Source: Bacillota bacterium
Lineage (GTDB): Bacteria > Bacillota > Bacilli > Calditerricolales > Calditerricolaceae
Direction of reading: 5' to 3'
Length of the DNA stretch: 33,894 nucleotides
Assembly (NCBI GenBank): GCA_017577925.1
Contig: PKQU01000002.1
Coordinates: 1 to 33,894, forward strand
The position numbers were made by a program, and so were the translations under genes. Position 1 is the stretch's first letter. Every line of letters starts with the position of its first letter. The notes under the pieces are model-generated. The model saw only the letters and a list, made by a program, of their open reading frames with translations, did no database searches and was not told the origin of the DNA. This document shows positions 24,822-32,431 of this stretch, in pieces.

Positions 24822-25031
24822 ATGGAGCGCAAGCGGTTCGGACTGGGTGACATAGTGGAAATGAAAAAACCCCATCCCTGCGGAACGAACGAGTGGGAAG
24901 TGATCCGCATGGGGATGGACATCCGCATCAAGTGCCGGGGCTGCGGCCACAGCGTGCTGATGCCCCGTCTGAAGTTTGAGCGGAAATTGAAGCGCGTGCT
25001 GGTGCCGAAGAACACCCCCGATGCCCTGTAA
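24822..25031 (+). CDS. yyzM: DUF951 protein YyzM
   Basis: A 69-residue DUF951 protein, usually placed just before ychF in Bacillales. It reads GDIVEMKKPHPCGTNEWEV, then IKCRGCGHSVLMPRLKFERK. Three cysteines in HPCG and CRGCG suggest a small metal site or nucleic-acid-binding fold; the function is unknown. The ATG at 24822 gives the family N-terminus; the upstream 32 codons are excluded because they include the promoter region. Its stop sits within a long hairpin. Confidence 0.88.
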   Translation: MERKRFGLGDIVEMKKPHPCGTNEWEVIRMGMDIRIKCRGCGHSVLMPRLKFERKLKRVLVPKNTPDAL

Positions 25032-25043
25032 GCGGGGGTGTTC
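25010..25043 (+). terminator. Hairpin over the yyzM stop codon
   Basis: GAACACCCCCG (25010-25020) and CGGGGGTGTTC (25033-25043) form a perfect 11-bp stem around the yyzM stop. It lacks a proper T run, so it may be a weak terminator or an mRNA-stabilising structure. Confidence 0.5.
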
Positions 25044-25072
25044 ACTGTGTTGGGGTACTGCGCGGGCGCACC

Positions 25073-25101
25073 TTGCCATGGCCGGTCCAGCCTTCTATAC
25101 T
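25073..25101 (+). promoter_or_regulatory. Sigma-A promoter of ychF
   Basis: TTGCCA (25073-25078), 17-base spacer, TATACT (25096-25101), about 33 bases before the ychF ATG. Confidence 0.75.
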
Positions 25102-25134
25102 GATGCCGTGACCTTGCGAGAAGGAGTGACATCG

Positions 25135-26235
25135 ATGGGTTTGCGCGCGGGGATTGTCGGCTTACCCAATGTCGGCAAGTCGACGCTGTTCAATGCTATC
25201 ACACGGGCGGGGGCCGAAGCGGCCAACTACCCGTTCTGCACCATCGACCCGAACGTCGGCGTGGTGGACGTGCCCGACGAGCGGTTGCGGGTCCTCACGG
25301 AGATGTTCCACCCGCAACGCACCGTTCCCACGACCTTTGAGTTTGTGGACATTGCCGGGCTGGTGAAGGGGGCCAGCCAGGGAGAAGGACTGGGCAACAA
25401 GTTCCTGGCGCACATTCGTGAGGTGGACGCCATCTGCCACGTCGTGCGTTGCTTCGACGACCCCAACATCACCCACGTTGCCGGCAGCGTCGATCCGCTG
25501 CGCGACATGGAAACGATCAACCTGGAGCTGGTCCTGGCCGATCTGGAAACGGTGGACAAGCGCCTGGAGCGGGCCAAGCGCCAGTTGAAGACGGGAGAGA
25601 AAAAGGCGCAGGAGATGTACGCGCTTCTCGAACGGTTGCGGGCGCATTTGGAGAGCGGTCAGCCGGCAAGGAGCCTGGCCCTTACCGACGAGGAGCGGCT
25701 GGCGCTGCGCGAGTTGCATCTCCTGACGAGCAAGCCGGTCTTGTATGTGGCCAACGTCAGCGAGGCGGAGGCGGCGGGAGCCGACGCCAACCCGTACGTG
25801 GCCCAGGTGCGCCAGCGCGCGGCGGAAGAGGGGGCCGAGGTGATCGTCATCAGCGCCAAGGTGGAGGCGGAGATTGCCGAGCTCGACGGGGAGGATCGCG
25901 ACCTGTTCCTTGCCGAGCTGGGGCTGGCCGAGTCGGGCCTCGACCGCCTCATTCGCGCCGCATACCGCCTCCTCGGCCTGATCACCTTTTTTACCGCCGG
26001 GGAGAAAGAGGTGCGGGCCTGGACCATCCGCGAGGGGACCAAGGCGCCCCAGGCGGCCGGCGTCATCCACAGCGACTTCGAACGCGGGTTCATCCGCGCC
26101 GAGGTGGTGGCGTACGACGATCTGGTGCGCGCCGGTTCAATGGCGCAGGCACGGGAGCAAGGCCTTCTGCGCCTGGAGGGCAAGGACTATGTGATGCAGG
26201 ATGGCGACGTGGTCTATTTCCGGTTTAACGTGTAA
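25135..26235 (+). CDS. ychF: Redox-regulated ATPase YchF/EngD (Obg family)
   Basis: OLA1/YchF-type NTPase that prefers ATP over GTP and associates with the ribosome. The 366-residue product matches the B. subtilis YyaF length. It starts MGLRAGIVGLPNVGKSTLF with Walker A, has a G3 motif DIAG, then a coiled-coil region (ETVDKRLERAKRQLKTGEKK). It ends with a TGS domain (TWTIREGTKAPQAAGVIHSD as ITFFTAGEKEVRAW and on). AAGGAGTGA lies eight bases upstream of the ATG. It is driven by its own promoter and followed by a terminator before rpsF. Confidence 0.95.
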   Translation: MGLRAGIVGLPNVGKSTLFNAITRAGAEAANYPFCTIDPNVGVVDVPDERLRVLTEMFHPQRTVPTTFEFVDIAGLVKGASQGEGLGNKFLAHIREVDAICHVVRCFDDPNITHVAGSVDPLRDMETINLELVLADLETVDKRLERAKRQLKTGEKKAQEMYALLERLRAHLESGQPARSLALTDEERLALRELHLLTSKPVLYVANVSEAEAAGADANPYVAQVRQRAAEEGAEVIVISAKVEAEIAELDGEDRDLFLAELGLAESGLDRLIRAAYRLLGLITFFTAGEKEVRAWTIREGTKAPQAAGVIHSDFERGFIRAEVVAYDDLVRAGSMAQAREQGLLRLEGKDYVMQDGDVVYFRFNV

Positions 26236-26240
26236 CCGGC

Positions 26241-26306
26241 GGAGGGCGGTTCCGGGGATTCCCGCCGGCGGTTGTCGGACGACAATCTTGTGTCGCCCTC
26301 CTTTTT
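26241..26306 (+). terminator. Long-range terminator with internal hairpins after ychF
   Basis: GGAGGGCG (26241-26248) pairs with CGCCCTCC (26294-26301), followed by five T residues. Two hairpins lie inside: CGGG/CCCG around GATT (26253-26264) and TTGTCG/CGACAA around GA (26272-26285). Together they could form a three-way junction. The right arm overlaps the rpsF promoter candidate. Confidence 0.55.
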
Positions 26307-26316
26307 CTGTTACACT
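26288..26316 (+). promoter_or_regulatory. Candidate rpsF promoter
   Basis: TTGTGT (26288-26293), 17-base spacer, TACACT (26311-26316). It is about 80 bases before rpsF, giving a leader long enough for a regulatory hairpin. Confidence 0.5.
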
Positions 26317-26348
26317 GATGTAGCGTAAGTGAAGACAAGACACTCCTT

Positions 26349-26396
26349 GCTCCTTTCGGCGGAAAGGGGCCGTCAGTCCACAAGGAGGTGAACGGC
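26349..26396 (+). promoter_or_regulatory. Structured leader of rpsF, possible S6:S18 autoregulatory site
   Basis: A nine-base-pair hairpin GCTCCTTTC (26349-26357) and GAAAGGGGC (26362-26370) lies before the ribosome-binding site. GCCGT (26369-26373) can then pair with ACGGC (26392-26396), enclosing AAGGAGGTGA. Autoregulatory S6:S18-binding leaders are known upstream of rpsF in many bacteria; whether this one belongs to that family was not tested. Confidence 0.4.
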
Positions 26397-26684
26397 ATGC
26401 GGCAATACGAAGTGATGTACATCGTGCGCCCGGACCTCGACGAGGAGCGGACGAAGGAACTCGTCGAGAAGTTCCGTACGCTGGTCAACGAGAACGGCGG
26501 GGAAGTCACCAGCGTGGAGCCGATGGGAAAACGGCGGCTGGCGTACGAAATTGAGAAGTACCGGGAAGGCTACTACGTGGTGATGAAATTCCAGGGCCGC
26601 CCGGAAACGGTGAAGGAGCTCGATCGCGTGCTCAAGATCACCGACGGCATCCTGCGCCATCTCATCGTGCGCGAAGACGAGTAA
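26397..26684 (+). CDS. rpsF: 30S ribosomal protein S6
   Basis: S6 binds S18 in the platform of the small subunit. The 95-residue product starts MRQYEVMYIVRPDLDEERT and contains VEPMGKRRLAYEIEKYREGYY, both standard S6 segments. The ATG follows AAGGAGGTGA; an in-frame GTG three codons earlier overlaps that site. It is the first gene of rpsF-ssb-rpsR. Confidence 0.97.
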   Translation: MRQYEVMYIVRPDLDEERTKELVEKFRTLVNENGGEVTSVEPMGKRRLAYEIEKYREGYYVVMKFQGRPETVKELDRVLKITDGILRHLIVREDE

Positions 26685-26742
26685 TCCGCCGGCGGGCGTT
26701 GGCCAAGTTCGGCAGAGAACCCTGGGGATGGAGGGATCGGGG

Positions 26743-27189
26743 ATGTTGAACCGGGTCATTCTGATCGGGCGCCTGACACACGACCCGGAGCTGCGGTATA
26801 CGCCGAGCGGGGTGGCCGTCGCGTCATTTTCGCTGGCGGTGAACCGGCCGTTCACCAACCAGCAGGGGGAGCGCGAGACCGATTTCATCGACATCGTCGT
26901 GTGGCGGCAGCTGGCCGAAACGTGCGCCCAGTACTTGCGGAAGGGGCGGCTGGTGGCCGTGGAAGGACGCCTGCAGATCCGCACCTTTGAAAACCAGGAA
27001 GGGCGCCGCGTCAAGGTGGCCGAGGTGGTGGCCGACAACGTGCGCTTCCTTGAATCGAACGCGGCGGCGCAGGGCGGTCGAATGGACGCCCTTGAGGCGC
27101 CGGAGCGGCGTTCGACCCGGTTCGACGACGATCCCTTCGCCGGGGATAGCCAACCGATCGACATTTCTGACGACGATTTGCCGTTTTAA
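26743..27189 (+). CDS. ssb: Single-stranded DNA-binding protein
   Basis: Tetrameric SSB that coats single-stranded DNA at forks. The 148-residue product starts MLNRVILIGRLTHDPELRYT. The OB fold runs to about 110, a linker follows, and the tail ends DISDDDLPF, which docks partner proteins. The ATG is 58 bases after rpsF with GGAGG about ten bases upstream. Location between rpsF and rpsR matches the primary replication SSB rather than a competence paralogue. Confidence 0.97.
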   Translation: MLNRVILIGRLTHDPELRYTPSGVAVASFSLAVNRPFTNQQGERETDFIDIVVWRQLAETCAQYLRKGRLVAVEGRLQIRTFENQEGRRVKVAEVVADNVRFLESNAAAQGGRMDALEAPERRSTRFDDDPFAGDSQPIDISDDDLPF

Positions 27190-27218
27190 TCGTCTCCGGT
27201 GGGAAAGGAGGGACGGAT

Positions 27219-27446
27219 ATGGCTCGCGGTCGTCGCCACAAGCGCAAAAAAGTGTGCTACTTTACGGTGAACAAGATCGAGAAAATCGATTACAAGGACG
27301 TCGACCTGTTGAAGAAGTTTATCAGCGAACGCGGCAAAATTTTGCCGCGCCGCGTAACGGGAACGTCGGCAAAATACCAGCGCATGTTGACGAAAGCGAT
27401 CAAGCGCGCGCGTCAAATGGCGCTGTTGCCGTACACAGTGGAATAA
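27219..27446 (+). CDS. rpsR: 30S ribosomal protein S18
   Basis: S18 partners S6 in the platform. The 75-residue basic protein has VCYFTVNKIEKIDYKDVDLL followed by RGKILPRRVTGTSAKYQR, which are diagnostic. AAAGGAGGG precedes the ATG by about nine bases. It closes the operon; a strong terminator follows six bases after the stop. Confidence 0.98.
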   Translation: MARGRRHKRKKVCYFTVNKIEKIDYKDVDLLKKFISERGKILPRRVTGTSAKYQRMLTKAIKRARQMALLPYTVE

Positions 27447-27451
27447 CCGGC

Positions 27452-27493
27452 GGAAAAAGGGGCACAGCGGTGTCCCTTTTTCCCTATTTTTTT
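27452..27493 (+). terminator. Terminator after rpsR
   Basis: GGAAAAAGGGGCAC (27452-27465) pairs with GTGTCCCTTTTTCC (27470-27483) with one G-T pair, then a second T run (27487-27493). Confidence 0.9.
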
Positions 27494-27514
27494 CGGGTTG
27501 TTGAGGTGACCAGC

Positions 27515-28447
27515 GTGGGGATGTCGGTTCGCGGGGTTGCCGAGGGTGCGGTGGCCCTGGCGCTGTACGTGGTGATGCTGGCGCTGTCGGCGTACACGCC
27601 CCTCGGCCTGTTCTTGTCGCTCCTGCTTCCGCTGCCCTTTGCCGTTTACGCCGCCCGGCAGGGATGGAAGCCCTCGCTATGGGTGGCCGCGGTAGCCGTG
27701 CCGCTTACCGCGTTCCTATTCGGCCTGCCCGCAGTGCTGGGGGCCGTGTTCGCCGGCGCGGTCGGTGCGGCATTGGGTGGCGCGCACCGGAAGCGCCGCC
27801 CGGCGGAACAGGCGGTTCTGCTGGCCTTTTTGGCGGCATTGGCCAGCATGCTGGTGTTGTTCGTCGCCCTGGCCATGTTCTTCGGAATCAATCTGGTGGA
27901 GCAGTTTGACGCGCTGATGCGGGAAAGCCTGCGCGCAGCGGAACAGATGGTGGAGCGGGCGGGCGTGAACGTCGATGGCCAAGCGGCCGTATGGCGTGAG
28001 ACGGAACAGTGGCTTCACCAGCTCATCCCGTCCATATTGCTGATGAGCGCGGCAACGGTGGCGCTGGTCAACCAGTGGGCTGCCGGTCATGTGTTGCGCC
28101 GACTGGGCGTTCCCGCGCGGCGGCTTGCCCCCTTGAAGGATTGGCGCCTTCCGCGTTCGCTCCTTTACTACTATCTGGCGTCGGCCGTCTTGCTGTTCAT
28201 CCCCGGCGTGCGCGATGTGGCGTGGCTGGCCAACGTGGCGTGGAACGGGCAAGCGCTGCTGTCGATGCTGTTCATCGTGCAAGGGTTGTCGCTGGTCTTT
28301 TTCCTCGCCGATGCCCGGGGGTGGAGCCCGTGGGTGGCCCGCGCGGTCGTCATCCTTTTGTTTCTTTTCCCGTACCTCTCTCTTATACTGAGTTTAGCAG
28401 GCATTGTGGATTTGGCCACCCGCATGCGGGACGTGATCCGTCGCTAG
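27515..28447 (+). CDS. yybS: DUF2232 membrane protein YybS
   Basis: Integral membrane protein of 310 residues with about eight hydrophobic segments and a soluble loop near the middle (QFDALMRESLRAAEQMVERA). YybS-type DUF2232 proteins precede gdpP in Bacillales; the function is unknown, though a role as an ECF-transporter-like or membrane partner has been suggested for the fold. GAGGTGA lies just before the GTG at 27515; an ATG two codons later is the alternative. The frame stays open upstream through rpsR and part of ssb, which is a GC-rich artefact. It is 13 bases before gdpP. Confidence 0.88.
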   Translation: MGMSVRGVAEGAVALALYVVMLALSAYTPLGLFLSLLLPLPFAVYAARQGWKPSLWVAAVAVPLTAFLFGLPAVLGAVFAGAVGAALGGAHRKRRPAEQAVLLAFLAALASMLVLFVALAMFFGINLVEQFDALMRESLRAAEQMVERAGVNVDGQAAVWRETEQWLHQLIPSILLMSAATVALVNQWAAGHVLRRLGVPARRLAPLKDWRLPRSLLYYYLASAVLLFIPGVRDVAWLANVAWNGQALLSMLFIVQGLSLVFFLADARGWSPWVARAVVILLFLFPYLSLILSLAGIVDLATRMRDVIRR

Positions 28448-28460
28448 GGGTTGAACAGCC

Positions 28461-30431
28461 ATGCCAAGGTTCTTGCTTCAGCGATGGCACGGGATGCACA
28501 TGCGTCTGGCGGTGCTCTTGTGCCTGTCGCTCTGCGTCCTCCTCACTTTCTACAACTGGATGGTGGGCGTAATCGGCTTGGCGGCCACCGTGGCGTTGGC
28601 GCTGTTCGTGTCGCGGGCCGAGCGCGCGTTTCAGGCCGATTTGAAAGCCTATCTGGAAACGATTCAGTACCGCGTGAAGAAAGCCGGCGACGATGTGTTG
28701 TCCACCCTCCCGATTGGCGTCGCGCTGTACAGCGATGCGCGCAAACTCGAGTGGGCCAACCCGGCCTTTGCCCGCCTGGTTGGTCGGGAACGCGTGATCG
28801 GGGAGGCGTTGGAGGAACTGTTGCCGGTAGGGGACCAGGTGGACTGGACGCGACCGGGGGTTCACGAGCTTTCCGTTCACGATCGCATCTATGAGCTGAC
28901 CGTCCGTCCCGAGGAGCGCATGGTGCTCCTTACCGACATCACCGAGCTGTGCCGGCTGAAAACGCGGTATCGCGACCAGCGGCCGGTGTTCGCCATCATT
29001 CATCTCGACAACCTGGACGAAGTGACCCAGGGGATGGATGAACAGCAGCGGAGCATGCTGCTGTCGACGGTGACGGCGGCCTTGACGGAATGGGCCGGCG
29101 CCCATGATCTCTACCTGCGCCGGTTCGCCTCGGACAAATTTTTTGCCGTGTTAAACGAAGCCATCTTGAGCAAGCTGGAGCAGACCCGTTTCGACATCCT
29201 CGACACCGTGCGCGAACTGCACGTGGGCAACAAGATCCCCCTTACCCTCAGCATCGGCGTGGCGACCGAGGAGGAGTCGCTGGCCAAACTCGGGCAGCTG
29301 GCCCAGTCGACACTGGACATCGTCCTCGGGCGTGGCGGCGATCAGGCCGCGGTGCGCCGTGGGGAGCGCATCGTCTTCTACGGCGGGAAAACCAACGCCG
29401 TGGAGAAGCGCACCCGTGTACGGGCGCGGGTGATCTCCCACGCCCTGCGCGACCTGATCCTGGAAAGCGAGAACGTCCTCATCATGGGCCATCGCCATGC
29501 GGACATGGACGCCGTCGGCGCGGCCATTGGCGTGCTCAAGATGGTTCAGGCGGTCGGCCGGGACGGCTACATCGTCCTCGACGAGGTAAACCCGGCGATC
29601 GAGCGGCTGATGGACGAGGTGGCCAAGCACGAGGCGCTCCACCGGTGCTTCGTTTCGCCGGACCAAGCCTTCGATCTGGCCACGTCCTGGTCGCTCCTGG
29701 TCGTCGTCGACACCCACCGCCCGTCCATGGTCATGGCACCGGAGCTGCTTGAGGCGATGAACCGCGTGGTGGTGATCGATCACCACCGCCGGGGAGAAGA
29801 GTTTGTGGACCACCCCGTGCTGTTCTACATGGAGCCGTACGCCTCGTCAACCTGCGAGCTGGTGACGGAGCTTCTGCAGTACCAGAGCGACCAGCTGACC
29901 ATGGATCGGCTGGAGGCGTCCGCCCTCCTGGCCGGGATCGTCGTCGACACGCGCAGCTTTTCCGTGCGCACCGGGGCGCGCACCTTTGAGGCAGCGTCGT
30001 TCTTGCGCCGCCTCGGTGCCGACCCCACCTTTGTTCAGCACCTGCTGAAAGAGGACCTGGAGTTGTACACCAAGCGGGTGGAAATCATCAAAAGCGCGCA
30101 GATGTTGCCCGGCAACATCGCCCTCTGCACCTGCCGGACGAACGATCGCTATGCCCACCTCGTCATGTCGCAGGCTGCCGATGAGCTCCTGAACCTCAAC
30201 GGTGTGCGCGCATCCTTTGTGGTCAACGACAAGGGCGACGGCACGGTGCACATCAGTGCCCGTTCCCTGGGCGACATCAACGTCCAGGTGATCATGGAGA
30301 AGCTGGGCGGGGGCGGGCATCTGACCAGCGCCGCCGCGCAGCTCAAAAACACGTCCCTCGACGAAGCCGTCGAGCGCTTGAAACAGGCCATAACCGAAAC
30401 CGTGGCCGATGAAGGGGGGAAAGGATCATGA
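28461..30431 (+). CDS. gdpP: Cyclic-di-AMP phosphodiesterase GdpP
   Basis: Membrane-bound enzyme that hydrolyses c-di-AMP, the signal for cell-wall and potassium homeostasis. The 656-residue protein has two N-terminal membrane helices (about 14-50), then a PAS domain. A degenerate GGDEF domain reads SDKFF at 224-228, and the DHH domain has metal ligands in MGHRHADMDA (342-351), DTHR from D418, IDHH at 439-442 and D496. A DHHA1 domain carries GGGGH near the end. The 3' end overlaps rplI by four bases (ATGA), as in related genomes. The length is close to B. subtilis GdpP. Confidence 0.96.
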   Translation: MPRFLLQRWHGMHMRLAVLLCLSLCVLLTFYNWMVGVIGLAATVALALFVSRAERAFQADLKAYLETIQYRVKKAGDDVLSTLPIGVALYSDARKLEWANPAFARLVGRERVIGEALEELLPVGDQVDWTRPGVHELSVHDRIYELTVRPEERMVLLTDITELCRLKTRYRDQRPVFAIIHLDNLDEVTQGMDEQQRSMLLSTVTAALTEWAGAHDLYLRRFASDKFFAVLNEAILSKLEQTRFDILDTVRELHVGNKIPLTLSIGVATEEESLAKLGQLAQSTLDIVLGRGGDQAAVRRGERIVFYGGKTNAVEKRTRVRARVISHALRDLILESENVLIMGHRHADMDAVGAAIGVLKMVQAVGRDGYIVLDEVNPAIERLMDEVAKHEALHRCFVSPDQAFDLATSWSLLVVVDTHRPSMVMAPELLEAMNRVVVIDHHRRGEEFVDHPVLFYMEPYASSTCELVTELLQYQSDQLTMDRLEASALLAGIVVDTRSFSVRTGARTFEAASFLRRLGADPTFVQHLLKEDLELYTKRVEIIKSAQMLPGNIALCTCRTNDRYAHLVMSQAADELLNLNGVRASFVVNDKGDGTVHISARSLGDINVQVIMEKLGGGGHLTSAAAQLKNTSLDEAVERLKQAITETVADEGGKGS

Positions 30432-30871
30432 AGGTGATCTTTCTGAAGGACGTCAAGGGACAAGGGAAGAAGGGGGAAGTGAAGACCGTCTCCGACGGAT
30501 ACGCCCGCAACTACCTCATTCCGCGGGGGCTCGCCGTTGAGGCCACTGAAAGCAACCTCAAAACCCTGGAGGCGCAGAAGCGCAGCGAAGCGAAGCGCAA
30601 GGCTCAGGAGCTGGCCGAAGCCAAGGCGTTGGCGGAAAAGCTGGAGAAGACCACGGTGACCATCGCCGCGAAGGCGGGCGAAGGCGGGCGGCTGTTCGGC
30701 GCCGTGACCAGCAAGCAGATTGCCGAGACCCTGGCCAAGCAGGGGCTGGCGGTGGACAAGAAAAAGATCCTGCTGGACGAACCGATTCGCGCCCTTGGCA
30801 CGGTGCGGGTACCGGTGAAGCTGCATCCAGACGTTACGGTTCAACTCGCGGTTACCGTCGTGGAGGAATAA
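30428..30871 (+). CDS. rplI: 50S ribosomal protein L9
   Basis: L9 is a two-domain ribosomal protein joined by a long helix. The 147-residue product starts MKVIFLKDVKGQGKKGEVK with SDGYARNYLIPRGLA, then an extended charged helix (about 40-75) and a C-terminal domain with RLFGAVTSKQIAETL. The start overlaps the gdpP stop, so translation is coupled. dnaC follows after 46 bases. Confidence 0.97.
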   Translation: MKVIFLKDVKGQGKKGEVKTVSDGYARNYLIPRGLAVEATESNLKTLEAQKRSEAKRKAQELAEAKALAEKLEKTTVTIAAKAGEGGRLFGAVTSKQIAETLAKQGLAVDKKKILLDEPIRALGTVRVPVKLHPDVTVQLAVTVVEE

Positions 30872-30917
30872 GGCGCGCAAGAATCCCAATGATAGCCTCA
30901 AGCGAGGCGAGGACCCG

Positions 30918-32270
30918 ATGAGCGAGCTGTTTCTCGATCGCATGCCCCCCCACAACATCGAGGCGGAACAGGCGGTGTTGGGGGCTGTTTTTTTGGAAAA
31001 AGAGGCCCTGATCACCGCTATGGAGATCGTGCGGCCGGAGGATTTCTACCGCACGGCCCATCAGCGCATCTTCCAGTGCATGATTGATCTCCTGGAGCGC
31101 GGAGAGCCCATCGACCTCGTCACGGTGACGGCCGAGCTGCAAAACCGCAAATGGCTCGAGGAGGTCGGCGGCGTCTCGTATCTGACCGACCTGGCCAACG
31201 CGGTGCCCACGGCAGCCAACGTGGAATACTACGCGCGGATCGTGGAGGAGAAGGCCCTCCTGCGGCGGCTCATCCGCGTGGCCACCCAGATCGCCAGCAC
31301 GGGGTACGGCGAGACGGAAGACGTGGGGGAGATTCTTTCCCAGGCCGAGCGCAACATCCTCGAGATCTCCCAGCGGCGCAGTCGCGGGCAGTTCGTTTCC
31401 ATCAAGGATGTGTTGCTGGAGACATACGAGAAGATCGAGTTTCTGGCCACGCACCGCGGCGAAGTGACCGGCGTTGCGTCCGGATATCCCGACCTTGACC
31501 GTATGACCTCGGGGTTTCAGCCGTCGGACTTGATTATCGTGGCCGCTCGTCCCAGCGTGGGCAAAACGGCCTTTGCCCTCAACATTGCCCAGAACGTCGG
31601 CATCCGCGGCGAGACGGTGGCCATCTTCAGTCTGGAGATGTCCGCCCAGCAGCTTGTCACGCGGATGCTGTGCGCCGAGGGCAACCTCGAGGCCCACAAG
31701 CTGCGCACGGGGTACCTGGAAGAGGAAGATTGGGAGCGGCTGACGATGGCCATCAGCACCCTGTCCAAGGCGCCCATTTTCATCGACGACACCCCGGGCA
31801 TCACGGTGACCGAGATCCGCTCCAAGCTGCGCCGGCTGAAAGCGGAACGCGGGCTCAGCCTGGTGGTGATCGACTATCTCCAGTTGATCCAAGGGCGCAG
31901 CCGGTACGCCGAAAATCGCCAGCAGGAAATCTCCGAGATCTCCCGCTCGCTCAAGGGCATCGCCCGCGAGCTGCACGTGCCGGTCATCGCCCTGTCGCAG
32001 CTCAGCCGCGCCGTCGAACAGCGGCAGGACAAGCGCCCGATCCTGTCGGACATCCGGGAGAGCGGATCGATTGAGCAGGATGCCGACATCGTGGCCTTTC
32101 TCTACCGTGACGACTACTACGACCCAGAGACCGACCGCAAAAACATTGTCGAGGTGATCATCGCCAAGCAGCGCAACGGGCCGACAGGGAAGGTGGAGTT
32201 GGTCTTCTTGAAGGAGTACAACAAGTTTGTCAGCCTGGATCGCCGGTACGCGCAGGATGAGGCGTCGTGA
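30918..32270 (+). CDS. dnaC: Replicative DNA helicase DnaC (DnaB family)
   Basis: Hexameric helicase that unwinds the fork; called DnaC in Bacillus. The 450-residue protein has the N-terminal helical domain (PPHNIEAEQAVLGAVF), a linker helix, and a RecA-like motor. The motor has Walker A ARPSVGKTA at 210-218, Walker B VVIDYLQLI, and motifs ISRSLKGIARELHVPVIALS and DIRESGSIEQDAD. No intein is present in the P-loop. A PurBox candidate for purA overlaps the stop codon. Confidence 0.97.
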   Translation: MSELFLDRMPPHNIEAEQAVLGAVFLEKEALITAMEIVRPEDFYRTAHQRIFQCMIDLLERGEPIDLVTVTAELQNRKWLEEVGGVSYLTDLANAVPTAANVEYYARIVEEKALLRRLIRVATQIASTGYGETEDVGEILSQAERNILEISQRRSRGQFVSIKDVLLETYEKIEFLATHRGEVTGVASGYPDLDRMTSGFQPSDLIIVAARPSVGKTAFALNIAQNVGIRGETVAIFSLEMSAQQLVTRMLCAEGNLEAHKLRTGYLEEEDWERLTMAISTLSKAPIFIDDTPGITVTEIRSKLRRLKAERGLSLVVIDYLQLIQGRSRYAENRQQEISEISRSLKGIARELHVPVIALSQLSRAVEQRQDKRPILSDIRESGSIEQDADIVAFLYRDDYYDPETDRKNIVEVIIAKQRNGPTGKVELVFLKEYNKFVSLDRRYAQDEAS

Positions 32271-32312
32271 TACCGAACGATTTTTTGTTTGATGTGGATA
32301 TTGTTCGTTTTT
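32269..32312 (+). promoter_or_regulatory. Candidate PurR operator (paired PurBoxes) upstream of purA
   Basis: GATACCGAACGAT (32269-32281) matches AWWWCCGAACWWT at 11 of 13 positions. In inverted orientation, ATTGTTCGTTTTT (32300-32312, complement AAAAACGAACAAT) matches 12 of 13. The gap is 18 bases, close to the 16-17 described for PurR operators. They end four bases before the purA -35 element. Confidence 0.65.
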
Positions 32313-32315
32313 CCG

Positions 32316-32344
32316 TTGACACGGCCTTACGCCCTTGCTACACT
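32316..32344 (+). promoter_or_regulatory. Sigma-A promoter of purA
   Basis: Perfect TTGACA (32316-32321), 17-base spacer, TACACT (32339-32344). The leader is about 80 bases and includes a GC-rich palindrome GCGGGCCCGC (32386-32395). Confidence 0.85.
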
Positions 32345-32431
32345 GAACGTGCGCGAAGGTTGCGGTGATGCGAGGTTCCGCCGGAGCGGGCCCGCGAAGG
32401 CCGCAGGCGAGACTGGCAGCGGAGGTGGCGC

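Noticed and set aside
26987..27514. Upstream extension of the yybS frame through ssb and rpsR
   Set aside because: It crosses two certain genes and a terminator; the start after GAGGTGA is far better.
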